Shown: in pieces, positions 35,020 through 39,187 of the stretch | Layout of the letters: every line of letters begins with the position of its first letter | Numbering within the stretch: the stretch's first letter is position 1 | Origin: Sneathiellales bacterium | Lineage (GTDB): Bacteria; Pseudomonadota; Alphaproteobacteria; JANQFL01 | Assembly: GCA_028277845.1 (NCBI GenBank) | Contig: JANQFL010000061.1 | Coordinates: 1 to 39,187, forward strand | Length of the DNA stretch: 39,187 nucleotides | Direction of reading: 5' to 3' | Notes under the pieces: model-generated | Seen by the model: the letters and a program-made list of their open reading frames with translations, nothing else | The model's database searches: none | Told to the model about the DNA's origin: nothing | Position numbers and translations under genes: made by a program

Positions 35020-35865
35020 TTGATCCGCTTTGCCAAAGTGATGGCCGCGTATTGGGCCTTGTCGCTTCTGATAACCGGTGCGGCGAACGCTGCACCGGCT
35101 TGCACTATCTGTACCTCTCTCGACGGCTTTGTGCCGTTCGATGAGATATCCAGTGATGTCCGCAAGATGATCGGCAAGAACCGCCGGGGCAACAAGGCGG
35201 CGGCCGTAGACGTTCAAAAAGCGAGAGGCGTCACCGAAACCGGGCTGAAACCCGTTTTCGCGGATGGCGCCCGCTGCCCGGAAATCGACAGCGAAAAATG
35301 GGCCATCGACTATTCCCACAAACGCAAGGGCCCGGCCCTGCATAAGGGTATCGACATTCCGCAACCGCGCGGCACGCAGATCCGGGCCGTCGCCGCCGGC
35401 ACGGTCGTCGGCAAGTTCCGCAATAAACGCAACCGCAAGGGCATCGAGGTGATGCTCCGGCATACGCCCGAACAAACCGGCCTGCCGTACTGGACCTACT
35501 CCCAGTACACGCACTTGCAGGAAATGTCGCCGCTCCCCATCGGCGCCACCGTCGCCCTAGGCCAGGAAATCGGCCAAACCGCCAACACCGGCAAGATGGG
35601 CCGCCGCGTCCGCCGCGACGCCCTGCATTTCGCCATCCTCTACAGCGAACGCCCCGAATGGTCCAACGACGGCCGGTTCGTCGCGCCCATAGACAGCTAC
35701 TGGATGGACCCCAACGCGTTCTACCGGCTCGACGGACCTTACGACTCGCGGTCCCTGGCGGCATTGCCCGCGAACCGGAAACAGATCCCCGTCCCTGTGA
35801 TGCGGGCGGATGGGTCGTTCATGCCCAAGACCACGAAACGTGTTTGGCCCTATGTTTGCGAATAG
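35020..35865 (+). CDS. M23-family (LytM-domain) protein, HxH motif altered
   Basis: With TTG 35020 as start the protein has 281 residues and a good signal peptide (MIRFAKVMAAYWALSLLITG then AANA). GGGAGG lies about eight bases upstream, which favours this start over ATG 34993. The C-terminal half is a LytM/M23 domain: LHKGIDIP provides the HxxxD zinc ligands and YTHLQE the Y-x-H catalytic His. The final HxH motif reads ALH (Ala codon 35620-35622, His codon 35626-35628), so one catalytic-type His is missing. It may be a weak enzyme or a regulatory pseudo-endopeptidase like EnvC-type factors. The N-terminal part has Cys-x2-Cys (CTICT) and no known domain. Confidence 0.85.
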   Translation: MIRFAKVMAAYWALSLLITGAANAAPACTICTSLDGFVPFDEISSDVRKMIGKNRRGNKAAAVDVQKARGVTETGLKPVFADGARCPEIDSEKWAIDYSHKRKGPALHKGIDIPQPRGTQIRAVAAGTVVGKFRNKRNRKGIEVMLRHTPEQTGLPYWTYSQYTHLQEMSPLPIGATVALGQEIGQTANTGKMGRRVRRDALHFAILYSERPEWSNDGRFVAPIDSYWMDPNAFYRLDGPYDSRSLAALPANRKQIPVPVMRADGSFMPKTTKRVWPYVCE

Positions 35866-35882
35866 GATCGGGTGCATGCGAC

Positions 35883-36482
35883 ATGACTAGCGAGTGGGAC
35901 GATCACGCGGTTGGCTGGGATGCCAGCAAAGACGTCAGGGCTTATGCCGACATGGCTTTTGAGTCCCTGAGCAGGGTGATTGCCCGGTTGGCGCCAAGTT
36001 TGTCGGGCCGGCGCGTCCTTGACTTCGGATGCGGCACGGGCCTTCTGAGTGAGAAACTTGCACCGCTATGCCGTGAAATCGTAGCCGTTGATACCTCGGC
36101 AAAAATGATCGATGTGCTGCGGGATAAGATCTCGAATACAGCCGACAAGAACATCACTCCTTTGCAGATCGAAATCAATGCGGCAACAGTCAGTCAGCGC
36201 CCGGAGCTTGCCGGTAAGTTCGATCTCGTCGTCGCATCGTCCGTTTGCAGTTTTCTGCCGGACTACGAAGCGACCCTCCGTGATCTCTCACTGATCATGA
36301 AGCCCGGCGCCTATTTTGCGCAGTGGGATTGGTTGGCCGACATGCCTATTGATCGAATTCAGAACGCCTACGAGGAAACAGGGTTGATCACCATTGTTGT
36401 CGAGGAAGCGTTCGCCTTGGTCGCGGAGGGTGAGTCCATGCCCGTTGTTATGGGAGTGGCCCAGGCGCCATCTTCCGTGTAA
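35883..36482 (+). CDS. Class I SAM-dependent methyltransferase
   Basis: The 199-residue protein has motif I VLDFGCGTGLLSEKL, the acidic motif II IVAVDTSAKMI and LVVASSVCSFLPDYEATLRDLSLIMKPGAYFAQWDW, as in UbiE/Methyltransf_11 enzymes. The substrate is unknown. The longer frame upstream of 35883 only runs through the M23 gene. It starts 17 bases after that gene and is likely in the same transcript. Confidence 0.9.
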   Translation: MTSEWDDHAVGWDASKDVRAYADMAFESLSRVIARLAPSLSGRRVLDFGCGTGLLSEKLAPLCREIVAVDTSAKMIDVLRDKISNTADKNITPLQIEINAATVSQRPELAGKFDLVVASSVCSFLPDYEATLRDLSLIMKPGAYFAQWDWLADMPIDRIQNAYEETGLITIVVEEAFALVAEGESMPVVMGVAQAPSSV

Positions 36483-36623
36483 AGGGCTCAGATATCGCGT
36501 ACAAGAGATCAGGTCTCTCATTGCTGCATCCGGAACGGACCATCCGGCCAGATGCAGAACCTGGCGATCGCGTCGCACATGGTCGCCAATGGCAGCGATA
36601 ACAAACCTGGAACGAAACGCGCC

Positions 36624-37724
36624 TTACTCCCTGAGCACCAGCGTGTCTCCCGGCGCCCAGGCGGCCCAGCGTTGATCGCCGAGCTTGACCGCAGGTTCGA
36701 CGGTGCGCGTGTCGTTCTTGACGACGATGTTGAGCTTCAGGCCCGCCTCCGTCTCCACATAGACGTGGCTTTCATTGCCGAGATAGGCGACCTCCGACAC
36801 CGTCCCGGCGACGGAGATCATGGATGGGTCGGGCTGATCACTGAGCAGGCGCATCTTTTCCGGGCGCACGGCAATGCCGACGGAGCCGGAGACAGTGTCT
36901 TGTGACGGCACGGATATCGTGCCCAGTCCGGCGACATCGACATTCAGCACACCATTGGCGCCCGCTTCCGCCCGGCCTTCAAACAGGTTCATCTTGCCGA
37001 TGAAATCGGCGACGAAGCGGTTCGTGGGATATTCGTAGAGTTCGGCCGGCGGCGCCACCTGGCGTACCTTGCCCGATTCCATCACCGCGATACGGTCGGC
37101 CATCGAGAGTGCTTCGCTTTGGTCGTGAGTGACGATGACGAAGGTGATGCCGACGCTGTGTTGCAACCGCACCAGTTCCAACTGCATGGCTTCGCGCAGC
37201 TTGGCATCCAGGGCGGACAAGGGCTCGTCCAGCAGCAGTACCTTGGGCCGCTTGACCAGCGCCCGGGCCAGGGCGACGCGCTGGCGCTGACCGCCCGACA
37301 ATTGATCCGGCTTGCGGCCGCCCAGGCCGTCGAGCTGCACCAGGCCAAGCGCCTCCTCGACCATACCGGCACGGTTACCTTTTGATACGCCGGTCACCTT
37401 GAGGCCGTAACCCACATTGTCGGCCACCGTCATGTGCGGGAACACGGCGTAGGACTGAAACACCATGTTGACCGGCCGTTTGTTGGGCGGCACGCCGACG
37501 ATATCCTGGCCGTCGATGCGGATGGTGCCCGAGGTCAGGGTCTCGAAGCCGGCGATCATGCGCAGCAATGTGGTCTTGCCGCAGCCCGACGGGCCGAGCA
37601 AGGCGAAGAATTCGCCTTCACGGATATCGAGTGACACATCGTCGACGGCGACCACGGACTCACCAAATCGACGGGTGACATTCTCGATGGAGATGATCGG
37701 CGCGGCGCCGGGTTCGCTGGTCAT
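36624..37724 (-). CDS. potA: Spermidine/putrescine-type ABC transporter ATP-binding protein (PotA-like)
   Basis: This 366-residue ATPase has Walker A GPSGCGKTT, signature LSGGQRQRVALARAL, Walker B VLLLDEPLSALD and a C-terminal TOBE domain (about 280-366). This is the PotA/FbpC architecture. It starts one base after the stop of the permease gene upstream. The gene order B-C-A, with permeases of the PotB/PotC type, supports polyamine or related amine import; the binding protein gene must lie beyond the window edge. Confidence 0.9.
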   Translation of the reverse strand: MTSEPGAAPIISIENVTRRFGESVVAVDDVSLDIREGEFFALLGPSGCGKTTLLRMIAGFETLTSGTIRIDGQDIVGVPPNKRPVNMVFQSYAVFPHMTVADNVGYGLKVTGVSKGNRAGMVEEALGLVQLDGLGGRKPDQLSGGQRQRVALARALVKRPKVLLLDEPLSALDAKLREAMQLELVRLQHSVGITFVIVTHDQSEALSMADRIAVMESGKVRQVAPPAELYEYPTNRFVADFIGKMNLFEGRAEAGANGVLNVDVAGLGTISVPSQDTVSGSVGIAVRPEKMRLLSDQPDPSMISVAGTVSEVAYLGNESHVYVETEAGLKLNIVVKNDTRTVEPAVKLGDQRWAAWAPGDTLVLRE

Positions 37725-37725
37725 G

Positions 37726-38592
37726 CTATTTTCTCTTCTTATCGGCCGCTTGCGCGCGGCCCTGCAACCACATGGCAATAACGGTCAGGGCGACGGTGAT
37801 GACGATGAGAATGGTCGAGGCGGCGTTGATCTCGGGTGTCACCGAGAAGCGCACCATGGAATAGACCTTGACCGGGAAGGTTACGGTTTCGGGCCCCGAC
37901 GTGAAGAACGTGATGACGAAGTCATCGAGCGACAGTGTGAAGGCCATCAGGGCGCCGGCGACCAGGCCGGGCCGCATGTACGGCACCAGCACGTCCCAGA
38001 AGGTGCGCCATTCGTTGGCGCCGAGATCCCGCGCCGCTTCCTCGAGCTCCCGGTTGAAGCCGACGAGCCGCGCCCGCACGATCACGGCGACGAAGGGGAA
38101 ACTGAAGGCGATGTGGGCGATGGTGATGCTGCTCAGATTGATCGGCCAGGGCAATCCGCTGGGCCAGCCGACACGGGAGAAGAACGCCATCAAGGCCACG
38201 CCCATGCAGATTTCCGGAATGACGATGGGCAGCGCCATCGCCCCTTCGTAGGGCGCCTTGAACGGAAAACGGAAGCGCCACAGGAACACCGCCACCATGG
38301 CGCCGAGCACCGTGGCGAAGATGGTGGAGAAAAACGCGATCGTGAGGGAGTTGGTGAAGGCCTCGATCAGGCCGTCGTTGTTCCAGGCCTTCTCGTAGTA
38401 CTTGGTGGTAAAGCCGCGCCACACGATGTTGCGCCGGCTGTCGTTGAAGCTGTAGATCATCAACGTGCCGATGGGCACGTAGAGGAACACGAAAGTGCCC
38501 AACAGAAACAAACGCACCCAGGCGCGGCGGGTGTATTCCAGCGGGCCGACCGGGTTGCGGCGACGGAACATGCCGGGACCGTTCGCCATCAT
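37726..38592 (-). CDS. potC: Spermidine/putrescine-type ABC transporter permease (PotC-like)
   Basis: The 288-residue permease has about six TM helices and the coupling loop ELEEAARDLGANEWRTFWDVLVPYMRPG. The first helix and YVPIGTLMIYSFNDSR are typical of PotC. The ATG at 38592 overlaps the TGA of the upstream permease; a second ATG at 38589 is nearly equal. GGAGGCGGG lies just upstream. Confidence 0.92.
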   Translation of the reverse strand: MMANGPGMFRRRNPVGPLEYTRRAWVRLFLLGTFVFLYVPIGTLMIYSFNDSRRNIVWRGFTTKYYEKAWNNDGLIEAFTNSLTIAFFSTIFATVLGAMVAVFLWRFRFPFKAPYEGAMALPIVIPEICMGVALMAFFSRVGWPSGLPWPINLSSITIAHIAFSFPFVAVIVRARLVGFNRELEEAARDLGANEWRTFWDVLVPYMRPGLVAGALMAFTLSLDDFVITFFTSGPETVTFPVKVYSMVRFSVTPEINAASTILIVITVALTVIAMWLQGRAQAADKKRK

Positions 38593-39187
38593 CCCGCCTC
38601 CATGGCCGAGCGGCCGCGCGAGAACAGGGTGCGGATGGCCAGGGCGCCGAAGGTGGCGTACATCAGCAGGAACGACAGGGCCGATCCGAACGGCCAGTCG
38701 TTGGCCGATTTGAACTGGCGTTCGATGACGTTGGCGATCATCTGGCTGTCGGTGCCGCCGAGCAGATCCGGCGTCAGATAGGCGCCGAGGGCCGGGATGA
38801 AGGTGATGATGACGCCGGAGATCACACCGGGCAGCGCCAGCGGCACGATGACCGAGAAAAACGTGCGGGTCTGGCCGGCGCCCAGGTCGAGGCTGGCCTC
38901 GATCAGCGACTTGTCGAGCCGTTCCAGCGCGGCATACAGCGGCAGCACCATGAACGGCAGGTAGACGTAGACCAGCCCGACGACGACGGCGGCGTTGTTG
39001 TAGAGGAGTTCGAGGGCCTGAAAGCGTTCCCCCAGCAAGTGCAGATCGCCAAGACCGAGAAAGCCCAGCACGGCGTTGGCCTTGTCCCAGAACCACTCCA
39101 GGGTGAAGTTGACATAGCCGCGGGTCCGCAGCACCGCGATCAGGGCGTAGGTGCGGATCAGCAGGTTGGTCCAGAACGGCAGGATGA
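38589..39187 (-). CDS. potB: Spermidine/putrescine-type ABC transporter permease (PotB-like), 5' end outside window
   Basis: The frame is open to the window edge, where it reads ILPFWTNLLIRTYAL, a stretch typical of the second transmembrane region of PotB. Some 199 codons are present. ESLDLGAGQTR-type coupling loop (IEASLDLGAGQTRTFFSVIVPLALPG) and the C-terminal helices are complete; the N-terminal third is missing. It is the first visible gene of the potB-potC-potA operon. Confidence 0.92.
   Translation of the reverse strand, partial: ILPFWTNLLIRTYALIAVLRTRGYVNFTLEWFWDKANAVLGFLGLGDLHLLGERFQALELLYNNAAVVVGLVYVYLPFMVLPLYAALERLDKSLIEASLDLGAGQTRTFFSVIVPLALPGVISGVIITFIPALGAYLTPDLLGGTDSQMIANVIERQFKSANDWPFGSALSFLLMYATFGALAIRTLFSRGRSAMEAG

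Noticed and set aside
1-39187. Mobile elements, CRISPR arrays, tRNA or rRNA genes
   Set aside because: No transposase or integrase motifs, terminal repeats, regular spacer arrays or RNA-gene signatures were recognised on either strand.

Overview
The window is about 39 kb of GC-rich, tightly packed chromosomal DNA. It looks like a free-living, metabolically versatile alphaproteobacterium. The support is indirect: operons with ATGA/GTGA overlaps, a Zur/ZnuABC locus with alphaproteobacterial-type Zur boxes, a MocR-type regulator, Dpp- and Pot-type ABC importers, and a partial SxtJ-family gene. I saw no rRNA, tRNA, CRISPR array, phage or insertion sequence, and no species can be named from the sequence.

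Layout. (1) 1-175: 5' part of an SxtJ-like membrane protein gene. (2) 610-4960: a three-gene translationally coupled operon encoding a molybdopterin enzyme resembling pyrogallol transhydroxylase, with an extra N-terminal SCP2-like domain, its iron-sulfur subunit, and a VOC dioxygenase-like protein. (3) 5178-8484: zinc uptake, with znuA divergent from zur-znuC-znuB across two Zur boxes. (4) 8607-11354: a thiolase and an acyl-CoA ligase. (5) 11351-15564: a family-5 solute-binding protein translationally coupled to a hybrid histidine kinase. (6) 16061-16531: a YbaK-like deacylase. (7) 16677-29489: a MocR regulator converging on a long leftward gene series: sigma54 activator, five-gene Dpp-type importer, nitrilase-family amidohydrolase, omega-aminotransferase, TauE/SafE exporter and acetate kinase. 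(8) 29635-30834: a divergent acyl-CoA dehydrogenase-fold protein. (9) 30874-32493: VOC, RidA and PPOX proteins. (10) 32663-36482: a membrane protein, YceI, a DODA-type dioxygenase, an M23-family protein and a methyltransferase. (11) 36624-39187: a partial polyamine-type ABC operon.

The most interesting part is 18-31 kb. The acyl-CoA dehydrogenase-fold protein lacks both usual catalytic-base positions (Gln244 and Gly369) and has Arg84. This is the residue pattern described for 3-sulfinopropionyl-CoA desulfinase of Advenella mimigardefordensis. The neighbouring operon carries an importer, amidohydrolase, transaminase, TauE/SafE-type (often sulfite) exporter and acetate kinase. A near-identical palindrome (ATTCAA-N2-TTGAAT) lies upstream of the importer operon, next to a good -24/-12 sigma54 promoter, and again between the sigma54 activator gene and the desulfinase-like gene. 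I infer a co-regulated organosulfur (sulfinate/sulfonate) catabolic system. The substrate is unknown, and no xsc or pta gene is in the window.

The molybdoenzyme operon is the second unusual element. It keeps the His/Asp/Ser pattern of transhydroxylase and pairs it with a lipid-binding-type domain and a ring-cleavage-type VOC protein.
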